This document shows, one piece after another, positions 13,345 through 24,091 of a DNA stretch of 64,000 bases (position 1 is the stretch's first letter; each line of letters begins with the position of its first letter). The DNA is taken from the NCBI GenBank assembly GCA_001643675.2, contig LSRY02000029.1:1-64000 (forward strand), in the 5' to 3' direction. The translations under genes were made by a program, and so were the position numbers. This DNA is from Monocercomonoides exilis. Taxonomy: Eukaryota > Preaxostyla > Oxymonadida > Polymastigidae. The notes under the pieces are model-generated. The model had not been told where the DNA came from, did not search any database, and saw nothing but the letters and a program-made list of their open reading frames with translations.

Positions 13345-16300
13345 ATGAATATTTCCAAACCTCAATCGACTCTATATTCTCGATGCAAAGTATTATGGAA
13401 TGAAATTAAGCGCATCGGCGGAGATGACGTGGATTCGTTACTTGCCTATTTGTTTTATTCTTACAGGCAATCAACTTCTGTAATTAACGATTTACTGAAG
13501 ACATTAAACGGTTTGATTTTTTATTTATTCATGTTTTATATAGAAAATTTCATGAACTGTCATTGTTGTTATTTTCTTAACTATTAATTCAATATTTTTC
13601 TCATGAACAGAATATCACATAAAGCTGCTGGAAGACCTGTCTGTGGTGTACAACAACGCTCCTTTGCACACTCAGACAGTAATGCTGCAAGCGCTGTCAC
13701 GCAACACATCATTATCCGATTTACAAGACTATGGATATGATGTCACAGAGGGAAAATTTATTTACGCGAAGCAAACGCTGAAGAAAAACCAAGGATTTAT
13801 CATCACTCCTCTAAAACCTCATCTTCCGTCTTGCAAAAGTGGTTTGTTTTTATTTGAATTTTTTTGAATAATTTTCTCTGTTCATTTTAGGCTTAAATGA
13901 ACAGGATTGGGAAAAGGGCAACAACTGGATGTTAGCCCATTCCACTGAAGCCTCAACTACTCTTCAATCAGCAAAGAAAAAGCAGCGAGCTGAGCCAGAT
14001 TACACAAGATTTATAGATGAAGATGCCTGGGAAAATGAAATTGTTACAGAAAATTCTTCTTCAAAGAAAAAGAAATCTTCATTATCAGAAAAATCACATC
14101 AACAAAATAAAAAATCAAGTTCTATTTCGGAAAAAAATTCATCTGCATCAACTTTTTCATCGTCTGAAGCTATTGATGCTCCAATCAACACCCCAATAAG
14201 GAGAGAAAGGAGGTCAACAAAAAATAAAAAGAATAATTCAAATCACAAACGTCACTCTTCTCCATCTCCAATACCAATTCACAAATTCTTCAAAACAAAA
14301 CAATCGTCAACATATTCTTCTTCTTCTCCTCTTCCTCCTTGTTCTCCTTCTTCTTCTTCTCCTCCTCCTCCTCCTTCTTCTTCTTCTTTTTCTTCTTCTT
14401 CCTCTTCTTCCTCTTCTTCAAATTCTTCTTCTTCAAATTCTTCTTCTTCAAATTCTTCTTCTTCAAATTCTTCTTCTTCAAATTCTTCTTCTTCAAATTC
14501 TTCTTCTTCAAATTCTTCTTCTTCAAATTCTTCTTCTTCAAATTCTTCTTCTTCAAATTCTTCTTCTTCAAATTCTTCTTCTTCAAATTCTTCTTCTTCA
14601 AATTCTTCTTCTTCAAATTCTTCTTCAAATTCTTCTTCAAATTCTTCTTCTTCTTCTTCTCCTCCTCCTCCTCCTTCTTCTTCTTCTTATTCTTCATCTT
14701 CCACATTTTTATTTTCATCTTCTTCCTCTTCATCCAAAAAGCAACAAAAAATGACAATCAATTCTTCATTAACTTGCAATTCTTCTTCATATTTAAGAAA
14801 TGAAAATGATTGGGTGAGCAAGCAATTGCTTGAATATGTCACTTCTCCCACTCTTGTTCCTCCACAGGCATTTCAAGATCTTCTATCTTCATTTGCAAAA
14901 GACAGCAACACTTCTCCATCTCCACAAAACACTCATTCAGACGAAAGTTATAATTCAAATTGTAAAAATAATATGAATATCATTTCAAATAATTACACAA
15001 TGGATTTTCTTCCTGAAATTCAATCTCATTCTCCATCAATTTCTTCAAGTGTCAAAACCACTTCAATCGCTTCATCAAAAACAAAGAAAGGATTAAAAAA
15101 TCTTGGAAATACTTGCTATCTTGCCTCTCTCCTTCAATGTATATCTTCAATCACTTCACAAAAACAATCAATAATTAAAACCATTTCATTTCAAAACAAT
15201 TTATCTTCTCGAGTATTGAGTGTTTGTCAACAACTTACCAAAGATGGAATGACAGTGCGTTCATGGGTCCCATCACTGATCAACAAATGGGAAGACTTTT
15301 GTGGATATAGAAGCAGACAGCAACAAAATGTCATCGAGGCGTTTGACAATCTTCACCAACTTCTTCAAAAAAATGAGTTAATAAACAAGGATACCTTCAA
15401 TCCTGTTTTAATCACACATTTCAAATGCCAAAAATGTCAAAAAATCACATCACACTTCAATGAAATTTGTGACAATGTCGTTATCAATTCTTCTTCTCCT
15501 CACAACGGCCTATCTTCTCTTTTTGCGACTGAAGTTTTAAACGAAAAGAATTGTGTTTATTGCGATGAATGCAAGGAAAAATGCTGTGCTGCGAGATGGG
15601 AGGAAATGGCTGCATTTCCAGAGGTGCTAGCCCTCTGTCATGAATGCACTGATTCTGCTAGTTCAGCACCTTCGAGAACATTACTAATGGAAACAGACAG
15701 AGTCAATCAGCGCACGTTTTGTAAAGGATTTTCTTCTAAAGATATTCAACATCTTCAAAAAGATAATCAAGAAACAATCATATATCATTTTTCTGGACAA
15801 ATACTATTCAAACGTCTGGATCAACAAAACGGACATTACATCGCAGTTGTGAAAAGAAAAAGTGGAATCAATAGTTTTTGGAATATTTGCAATGATGTAA
15901 GTGTTTCTGAATTCGATAGTGACAAATGGAGTTCTTCATGGAAAGATCTTTATGTTCAAGGCTACGTTCCTTCACTTTCATTCTACATCAAGGAAAAAAC
16001 AAAACCAACACTGTCAACTCTTCAATTTGGTGGTTCATCATCTTCTTCAGAAACATCAAATAATAACACTTCAAATAACTCATCATCATCGTCAACAACA
16101 ACAACTGCTACGTCATCTGCATTCATCACACCACCTCATCGAACAACTTCCATTCCTCCACTCTCTTCGTCAATTTCAACAAGTTATGGATTGGAAGCAC
16201 TGAAAGAAAGAAGAAAGAAAACGGGCATCTTTTCTCCCAATGAGAAAAGATTAATCTTCAAGCCCAAGACAAAATTATGGAAAGAGTTTTCAGAAGAAAC

Positions 16301-17486
16301 AAATATTAAAGTTTCATTATCTCACTTCTACAAACTCACAACCAACTTCTCCAAAGCAAAAAGGCGCACAGATCTTTGTGGAATGTGTGAGAAGTTGAAC
16401 TATCTCGAAAACAAACTGAAGTCATCTCAAAACAAAAATGGACTGTCTGAAGCAGAGTTTCATACACTCAAACTTCTTCGTCAACACCGACTTGTTGCAG
16501 AAATGCAACGAAAACACTATCAATCAACTGTTGATAATCTTAAAGAGGGAGAAGCAGTCTTCGTCTTCGACTTTAAAGAAAAATGGAAACTCCCTATCAG
16601 AAAAAATCAACTTCAACAGGAATTCTTCAATTATCAACAAGTTTCTCAATTCACAATCATCTCTCTTCAAAAAATAAATAATCAACTTGAAAAACGAACA
16701 TTCAACTTCTTCTCCGACTGCCTCTCAAATGATCACAGATTTGTCATTGAGTGTCTGGAATCTGTGATCAAAAGGCACTTCTTCTCAGACACTCACACTT
16801 TTAAGTTCTTCTGCGATTCGGGTCCACACAACCGAAATCGCTTCCTTCTTCACTTCATCCTCTCCAAACAATCGAAACTTCTCAAAAAGAAAAATACTCA
16901 ACTCAACTTCTTCGCTGAGCACCATGGAAAAAATATCTGTGATAGTGAATTTGGTGCATTAGTGAATGCAATCGACAACAATCTTTCGACAGAACACATC
17001 ACCACCCTTCATGACTTGATCAACTTCTTCGAAAACAATATGAACACTTCGATATCTGCTTCTTCAACTTCTCAATCAAACATTTTCTCAACATCATCAT
17101 CAAACTCTTCACAATCTTCAACATCTGTCAATAACTTTGAGCATGAGAGATTCTTTGAAGAATATGTACCATCTCAACAAATCTCATGGCCATCATTGTC
17201 AGTTCCCCACATGAAGGACTACTTGTATTTTGAGCGCAAAGGCTCATTTGTCTCTGCTTCAGCTGTTGGATATCTTCCTCAACGCTCTCTGGTTGCCCTC
17301 GAATCTTCAACAATGAAAGAAAAAGTTCAACGTTCAAGAAAGTCATTTCACTCTGATATCACATCATCTAACTCTTCTCTTCTTTCTCAATCTTCTCAAG
17401 ATCTTCTTTCAAGGAGATTTGAGCTTCTTCTTGACTCTTCTTCTTTTAATGAATCTCAAAATTGTATTAATGGTGTCCCTTATTAA
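13345..17486 (+). CDS. USP-type peptidase fused to a DDE-like transposase
   Basis: Three exons join in frame to 1330 codons: 13345-13510, 13611-13841 and 13891-17486. The introns are 100 and 49 nt, both phase 1, with donors gtttga and gtttgt and acceptors aacag and tttag. Residues 1-145 form a helical N-terminal region with a motif of the type LQDYGYDVTEGKF. Residues about 272-416 are a Ser/Pro/Asn low-complexity linker. Residues 533-830 are a USP domain: Cys box GLKNLGNTCYLASLLQC (Cys541), two zinc-finger CxxC pairs (near 645 and 687), His box NGHYIAVV (His781) and a following ND pair (800-801), so all catalytic positions are present. Residues about 903-1190 look like an RNase H/DDE transposase core: VFVFDFK (Asp1026), FFCDSGPHNRN (Asp1108) and HHGKNICDSEFG (Asp1150, Glu1152). 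The C-terminus is Ser-rich. Peptidase assignment is firm; transposase assignment is an inference from motif spacing and the terminal repeats. Its likely role is mobilising this element, with the peptidase removing ubiquitin from an unknown target. Confidence 0.85.
14421..14660 (+). repeat. 15-bp coding repeat (NSSSS)n within the linker
   Basis: Tandem aattcttcttcttca units encode Asn followed by four Ser; I count 16 Asn, the last two steps being shortened to NSSS. Flanking sequence on both sides encodes SSPPPPPSSSS, so the array sits between two copies of a Pro-Ser segment. The antisense strand is open as a Lys/Asn/Leu run, which is a shadow. Confidence 0.95.
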
Positions 17487-17510
17487 GAAACTAGTTGTTG
17501 TGTATGCTTA

Positions 17511-17620
17511 GCTGGCACTCTATCGGAAGGGTGCTGGACATGACTGTTCGTATTAGATATTGCAGCCCGAAGGCTGCAATATCCGGACCTGGATACGACG
17601 AACAGCCTCCCAGGTGCACA
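17511..17620 (+). ncRNA. candidate structured RNA with pseudoknot
   Basis: A GC-richer island 25-134 nt after the stop codon of the USP-transposase gene. Visible pairings: hairpin GCACTC/GGGTGC (17515-17520 with 17529-17534); perfect 12-bp hairpin GATATTGCAGCC (17556-17567) with loop CGAA and complement to 17583; TGTTCG (17545-17550) with CGAACA (17599-17604); and ACCTGG (17587-17592) with CCAGGT (17610-17615), which crosses the previous helix to give a pseudoknot. No known RNA family was recognised; it does not show the hammerhead core. It could be a structured 3' UTR, a ribozyme, or a transposase-binding palindrome acting as DNA. Confidence 0.4.
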
Positions 17621-18382
17621 ACAGTTAGAATCCGATTGTTTTCTTGTGCTTTTTGTCCCTATAATGTCCCTATTATTGAATTGGTTATTATCCCTATAAT
17701 AATTGTATTTATCGAGATTCATTAATAAAGAGAGTTGTGAGGGAATTCATTGATCTTTGGGTAAGGTTTTTGGAAGGGAGAGTTGTTGAGAGTGTGAAAT
17801 GTTGTTTTATCATTGTGTCTGTCTTTTTTCTTTGTTGGATTTGATCTTTTTGAGTCAAAGTTAGAGAAATATCAGAAAGGGGAGAGAGGATAAAAAACAG
17901 ATGGAAAATAGACAAGTTAGTTTTTGTACTTTTTATATAAGTATTCTTTTTTGTTTGGAATTGTCTTTGATACCACGAATTTGTTGAAATTGTACTATTT
18001 CTACTTATATTTTTTATTGTTCAAAATTGTTGATATTTAGTTGATATTTGGTGATTGTTTAATGATTATGTGATTGAATTATGTTTCTTTTGAAAGTTGA
18101 TGAATCTGATTAGAAAATTTCTGACTGTTTTCAATTTTTTAATGATCAATATTGTGAAGTACTTTTTGTTTTTTATGTCATTTTGATTGCAAAACGATTG
18201 TTATTTTTTAACGTATATTTTTCACTTTTCATAGTAAATTTTTCCACTTGTTCACTAAACAATTTATTGATAAACATGTTATATATTTATAAAGATATCA
18301 ACAAAAATAAATTTTTCATAATAATCGATAATATTACAAAACAAATTTCAAAAATTTATCATCATACAACAAAAAGCAAATA
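17621..18382. other. AT-rich spacer inside the USP element
   Basis: Contains three close variants of tccctatwat between 17656 and 17705 and otherwise AT-rich sequence without a gene. Confidence 0.5.
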
Positions 18383-18777
18383 TTTCATGAAAATATGTCA
18401 AATTGAAAATCTCGATCACAAAAGTGGTCACTAATTTTTCTTCAGATTTTGCAACAAACAGACATAAAAAGATGTGGGGAAGCGGTTTGTGCGGAAATCT
18501 GAGAAAAAATTAGTGACCACTTTTGTGATCGCCAGTCATTTCAAGTTTCAGTTTTATAATAGTTCCGATCGTTCAACGGATCAAATCTGATGAGAACCTT
18601 AATAAAAGTGTTTTTCAAAATGACTGGCGATCACAAAAGTGGTCACTAATTTTTTCTCAGATTTCCGCACAAACCGCTTCCCCACATCTTTTTATGTCTG
18701 TTTGTTGCAAAATCTGAAGAAAAATTAGTGACCACTTTTGTGATCGAGATTTTCAATTTGACATATTTTCATGAAAT
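18383..18777. repeat. right terminal palindrome (near-perfect)
   Basis: Inverted counterpart of the left palindrome. Its two arms are almost exact reverse complements of each other, with four copies of GATCACAAAAGTGGTCACTA. The loop of each arm contains gatgtggggaagcggtttg or its complement. The outer arm of the element follows directly to 18898. Confidence 0.95.
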
Positions 18778-18898
18778 GGTGACTTTTTTTTGGTTTTTGT
18801 ATTTTATTGAGTCTTAAAAATATATATGTATATATTCAATTTTTTTTTTATGATTAAATAAAAATGCATTTTATGAAATGAATAACCATATTCACATT

Positions 18899-19401
18899 TT
18901 ATGACAATTATAAAAGCGACAATAATAGCAATCAGTGCGATAATTTACATCAAAAATGTGTCAGCCCGCGAATGGAATATCAATGAAAATTAAAAAATAT
19001 AAAATCCACATTCAGAAATTTATCTGAAAGCGATTCTTTTTTTCATGAGTATTTTTTTGTGATTCAACTCGTAAACATCAAATGCTTGCTGTTCATTTCG
19101 TATGCGGCACAAGGCACATATTGCAATCTGTTCTATGCATCGAACGCAAACTCTGAAGCGAATATAAACCGAATATTAGTGGATGAAAAGCGAGAGACGA
19201 ACGACACGCTTTTTCGGATGCAAACCCCTCTGTGTAATTCGCTCGCAAGTTCCACTTACCGGACAGTCTGTACACATACAATGGGAGAGAGTGTGGCAGC
19301 TTTATGGGGTCATATTTTGGATGTAACACATTGCTGATTCAGATTAGTGTGGTGTTAGCAGTGGAAAAAGAGGATGCAATGGTTTCATCCAAGGGCTTAA
19401 C
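18899..19401. other. decayed flank of the USP element
   Basis: Open frames on both strands at 19059-19337 have balanced base composition compared with their surroundings but match nothing I recognise; possibly a piece of an old gene. Confidence 0.3.
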
Positions 19402-21040
19402 ATGACAACTTTGGACATGTTCAAATTGACATCGTGTGTGGCAGATGCGCTGGAGAAGGAGAAGATCATCCGGCCGAATGAGATTGTGATTGTGGAGCAG
19501 ATGCAGTGCATGTCACTTGAAGAGGAGGTATTTGAAGAGGCGAAGCTTGATGCGCCCAGAGCAGCAAACTTTGTGGACCAGCAAGTGAATACAGCTATTT
19601 TCGGTTAATTTTAGTTTTTTTCTTTCAAGATTGCCTGGATTTTCGAAGGAGAGGGAGGTCAGGAAAGCAGAAAAGAAGGCAAAATATTTTGAGCTTGATT
19701 AAAGAAAAGAAAAAAATTCCAAACAGATCGACTTTGGCAATGACGAAGATTTGAAGCGATGTGGTGTGAGTTGAATTTTTCTTTTAATAATAACAAAAAA
19801 TTTTTGTGTGTTAATTTTTTAATGTATTTTTGAATTTTTGAAATTTTCTGAACTTTTTTCCATCATTTATTATGAACTTCATCTTTTTCTTGTGAGTTGG
19901 CCGAATCGGTCATTATATGATGTGTTTATTTACAATCTTCATCGAATTTTTTGTTTGGGCCCCCTCTGCATAAAAATCACCGATTCATTCAATCTTTCCA
20001 GTCAGATTGGACTCATTCAAACAATTGCTAATAAGCTCTGTACAAGATGTGATGAAGGCGCTATTCCTGACTTGATAATGTTTGTCATATTTTTATCTTT
20101 TTGTTTTCATTGTTTTTATCATATTTCTTGTTTTTATTTTTTTTAACTTTTCAAACCCTCATTTTAATTTTTACAATTTATTGATACGTAAACATATGAA
20201 CAATCTCTTTTTTTGTTATAATTTCATTCAGTTTCTTCTTTTTAGAGTGGGCAATGGGTCTCCTCCACGATCACCTACCACCGTTTGTGTCATCATTGGA
20301 GTCAGAGCTGATGAAAAAGACTGAACCGGGAACCCTCTTCTGCGCATTTGGCTTCCTCTATTGTCACTGTGTTGCAGCTGACTGTTCATTCCACATGAAA
20401 CGAGACTTCCTCTTCTCACAGACCACTAAACATTTCTTCTCTTCGTCGTCAACTTCTTCTTCTTCTTCTTCCTTCTCAAATCAGTCATCCACAAACCGCT
20501 TTGTAGTTTCCATGTTCGAGTAAGTCAAATACACATCGCAAAATGCAGGAATTATCTTCTCTTTTTAATAAAAGTTCTCCTCTTTTAATGTCACTCCTTA
20601 TCTTCTGTGAATGACACTCCATTCAAACACCACAGATCTCCTTCTCCTCCTCTCTTTTTTCTTACTTTGCCTCAATAAATGATTTCAGCTTCCATCAAAT
20701 GCTCTCTTTCCTCAAATATCCTCGACAGATAGAACATCTTTTTTGTGTAACATCACAAGCACAACCAGAGCTGCCACGAGCCATCAATATGTGGATTCTT
20801 GCAGATCTTCAACATCTTCCAACTCATTCCAACGTTCTTCTTCTTTTGCAAGAACCTCCTTCCACCAAAAGGACATCATTAGGCAGATTTCTTTGTTTCA
20901 TTTACAACATTCAACCACTTTCGCATCTGCAGCCAGCTCCCCAATCAAAAAAGTCGTCTCTTTCTTCCTTTTTACTCAATTTGTGCCACAGCTGCTGGGT
21001 ATTTCAAGCACAGGTATTTATTAACAAAAAACAATAGACA
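19402..21040 (+). CDS. unrecognised multi-exon gene (possibly decayed)
   Basis: Coding-like blocks separated by AT-rich intron-like gaps. The first block is 19402-19608 (ATG start; KEKIIRPNEIVIVEQMQCM). A second lies near 20000-20075 (IGLIQTIANKLCTRCDEG), preceded by an acceptor-like ctttccag. A third spans about 20247-20519 (LPPFVSSLESELMKKTEPG, FCAFGFLYCHCVAADCSFH, then a Ser run). A canonical intron 20520-20690 (gtaagt to atttcag, phase 2) joins it in frame to a block with KYPRQIEHLFCVTSQAQPE and AINMWILADLQHLP. Only that last junction was verified; the earlier junctions are uncertain and the 3' end beyond 21040 is unclear. No family is recognised; the blocks look mainly helical. A lysine-rich block at 21194-21466 could belong to the same gene. 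Confidence 0.45.
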
Positions 21041-21522
21041 GAAAAATGGAGTCTTTTGCATCATTTATTTTATTTAGCTAACAGCAGCGTCGGATGATGA
21101 GTTGAAGAAATTATTGTTCCCAAATGAGAAATTCATTAATGATATGGAGGTTATTTAGAGAAAGAAGGAGGAAGAGAGAAGGAGAGAGAAAAAGTGAAAA
21201 AGAAGGAAGAGAAATTGAAAAGACTGAAGATGAAGATAAAGAGATATCTGCGGAGCTATGCAGATGAAATATCAACACTTTCTTCTTCAGCCTCTTCTTC
21301 TACACCAAATTCTGTTCTGAAGCTGCTCTCACATCAATCCATAGCATCCACCACTTCTCGGCTCCAATCAGAAAACACGAGAGCCTTCGGCGTTTGGTTG
21401 CAGATTATTCCAATGACAGACGATTTGACAGAAGAATGTGTGTTTCCGGTGTGCGAATGTTTATGAGATAGAAACAGACAAATGAAACAGAACAGGCATG
21501 GTCATAGAAATAATCATTATCA

Positions 21523-24091
21523 TTGACATCAATACAGAAATCATCATCATCATCACATTTTTCTTCATCTTCCTCTTCATCCGAACAGTCAGAAGTGAAT
21601 TCATCACAAGAAAGAGCAGAAAAAGCAGAAATTGATGAAATCATTGAACACTTCAAAAGAAAACATGCGCCGCATCTGCTACTTCCTATGTTCGTTCCTC
21701 CACAAGAAGTAACCCTACAGAATCCGTCTTATGTGTCACGAAGACAAAGACAGAGAAAAAGCAATCAAAATTCTATACAAACATTTTTGACTTATTCGAC
21801 TGCTGGCAAAAGTACAGTAACAGGAACATCTCCTTCTTCATTGCCGAATAAATCTTTTCTTTCTCTTCCTCAGTCATCTCCTTCACCCTCTCCTTCATCT
21901 TCATCTTCCTCATCTTCATCTTCATCTTCTTCATCTTCTCCAGCAGTAACTGACCTCTCTATCCATCCAAAACCACCTCATCGCTCTGAAATTGCTATGG
22001 CGCGATGCATAAGAGCAACGCATCCTCTCTTCCTCAGATGCTATTTCAACCGCTGTGCACAAGTGGCTGCTGCTTCTGGTGCTTCGCGTTCTTCTTCCTC
22101 CTCTTCTTCTGTCAACCAATCAGAGCCAATTTCATTCAGAATCCATTCTTCTGCTTATTCCTCCATTCCACCTGCCATTTCAGCCACTTCTTCATTCAAT
22201 TCCCCCACCTCCTCCATCACAAAGACACAAACTTCAACCTCTTCTTCTTCCTCTTCTTCTTTCTCTTCTTATTCTTATTCTTCTTCGTTGCTGCGCTTTT
22301 CTTGAAACAGATTTCCGACAGGCAAAGAGCAGCAGATTAGGAGGATGAAGCAATCGTTCGGAAGTGGAAGGAAAAGGCAACACTTTTTTCTCGCACAAGA
22401 TGTGTTTGAAGCGCTGCAGCTGTTTGCAGAGTTTCGGATGGTGGAGCGGTATTCGGAGAATCTGGAGAAAAGGATGAGAGAAAGAGAAAGAGAGAGAGAG
22501 CGAAGGAAAGAAAGAGAGGAGCAAGGAACGAGAGAAGAGAGGAGAGAATAATTAGAGAACTGATTAAGATGAGGAAGGCATTGAAATCTACAAATGATGA
22601 AAATAACAATGATGATGAAAAAGAAAATAAAGTGAAAGCAGAAGAAAATGAGAATTTATCATTGATTAGAAGAGATTCTTTGAATGAAACCAAGAAAAAT
22701 GAAGAAAGTGAATGCTTTTCCGACAGCTCCATCATCAGTGATGAAGAAGAGCGAAGAGAGAAGAGACACAAACAGAGAGAGAAACAGAGGTTGATGCGAA
22801 GGTATTACTAGGTGCTTGAGCTTCAACGTGTTTCTGTTGTGAATGAAGTGCTTTTGATGGTCAGGCCAAACCTGCTGCTTTCTCCTGCACCGATTAACGA
22901 GTCGATAAAAAGACCAGGAATTACTGTGAACGCTGTAAAAAATGAGGGGGATGGCGAAAAGTATGAGAAAGAAGAGAAAGAATGGAATAATTCTTTGAAT
23001 GAAAATGGAAACAAGGAAGAATTTGAAGGAGATGAAGATGGAAAAGATGAGGAAAAGAAGTGATTTTGGAGGATTTAATGAACAACCCCAAAGCAGTATT
23101 TTCAAAAGCAAATATAATCAAACAGAAGCAGAAAAGAATGAAAACACGAAAGAATCAATTCAAAACGGTAAAAAAGACGAAACGCGTTCAGATGAGCCAA
23201 AGCCAGAGCCTCTTTCATCGCTAGCTCAGCAAAAACAGCAGCAACAGAACATAACAACAATTTCCCCCACCTTCATCTTCTCCTTCTCCTCAACATATAC
23301 AATCCTCTTCAGAACGAGGCACCTTTGGAACAATACACTTTACGCGAGGGAAGCGAATGGACGGTGGATGAAGAGGATTCGGAGGGAGAGCTTTGATTGC
23401 GTACAGCCAAGAGATGGAGATGGGGAGAGGGGCTGTTGGTACACCTACAACTCCGCTGTCACCTGCTGTTGGAGGAGGAGGAATTGGAGGAGGAGGAGGA
23501 TGGGTGACGTTGAGTGTGATGGGAATGAAGGATTTGAACAAAGAAGTGACAAGGGCGATGCAAGATGAGCTTCAGAATGAGAAAGGGAAAGTGGACGATG
23601 AAGAGGCGAAGATCATGTTCAGTTCATTGGAATCTAATGATCAGAGAGAAAAACTGCTTCGGCTGATGAAACAACAGGAAATACAGAAGAAGAAAAAGGA
23701 GAAAAAAGAAAAGCGGGAGCGCAGGAAAATTGAGAAAGAAGAAAAAGACAAGAATCTGTTTAGCAGCATCCAAGGAATACTGCAACCTTACATTGAGATA
23801 GGCACACCAATTAACCAGAAGGAGAACAAAATGGCAAGCGAGGCGCAACAAGAGTCAAAAGAAACCCAGACGCCGGTTTTGACAAGAGAGCTGAAATTGG
23901 ACTGCATGCTGAATGATTTAGCTAATTCTGACCTGGAAGATTTGAGCGATGAACTGGATTTGCCTTGCCGCTATGCGCGAATCAAAAGCGAGGAAAACGG
24001 TCAATTTGTGTGGAAGATGCGGAAGGTTACTGTGTATGATGTACTTGATGCGAGGCAGATGAGAACGCGGTTGGATCTGATGAGGCTCTGA
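21523..24091 (+). pseudogene. Ser-rich, coiled-coil gene, decayed copy A of a duplication
   Basis: Copy A of a gene also present, decayed, at 36.7-38.9 kb. In order: a poly-Ser acidic start, block QNPSYVSRRQRQRKSNQNS, more poly-Ser, block FNRCAQVAAASGASRSSSSS, block DVFEALQLFAEFRMVERYS, an Arg/Glu-rich helix, then a C-terminal region (from about 23480) with a long Lys/Glu coiled coil and the block LDCMLNDLANSDLEDLSDEL. The frame from 21523 to 22551 is interrupted by TGA at 22303-22305 where copy B has a sense Arg codon, and later blocks lie in different frames. Family unknown; the composition suggests a nuclear or scaffold protein, but that is a guess. Homology between the two copies is the main evidence that these blocks were coding. 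Confidence 0.6.

Larger units (their letters stand above)
12576..18898 (+). mobile_element. 6.3-kb element with palindromic inverted termini carrying a USP-transposase gene
   Basis: The two ends are inverted copies of each other: left 12576-13064 (489 bp) and right 18383-18898 (516 bp). They share an outer arm beginning AATGTGAATATGG and containing tatatacatatata, followed by a long palindrome. Between them lies one three-exon gene (13345-17486, same strand throughout) and a GC-rich structured segment. No convincing target-site duplication was found at either boundary (left flank ataaat, right flank ttatga). The near identity of the two ends suggests recent activity or gene conversion. I do not recognise the superfamily; a peptidase plus DDE-like protein in a DNA element recalls KDZ, MULE or Plavaka elements that carry ULP1/OTU peptidases, but the peptidase here is of the USP type. 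Confidence 0.85.

Noticed and set aside
14290-14757. Antisense open frame of Lys/Asn/Leu repeats and a + strand Phe-rich frame over the Ser linker
   Set aside because: Shadows of the triplet-repeat Ser tract of the USP-transposase gene; composition fully explains them.
13345-17486. Maverick/Polinton interpretation of the 6.3-kb element
   Set aside because: No protein-primed polymerase, ATPase, capsid or retroviral-type integrase; the peptidase has USP, not adenoviral, motifs.
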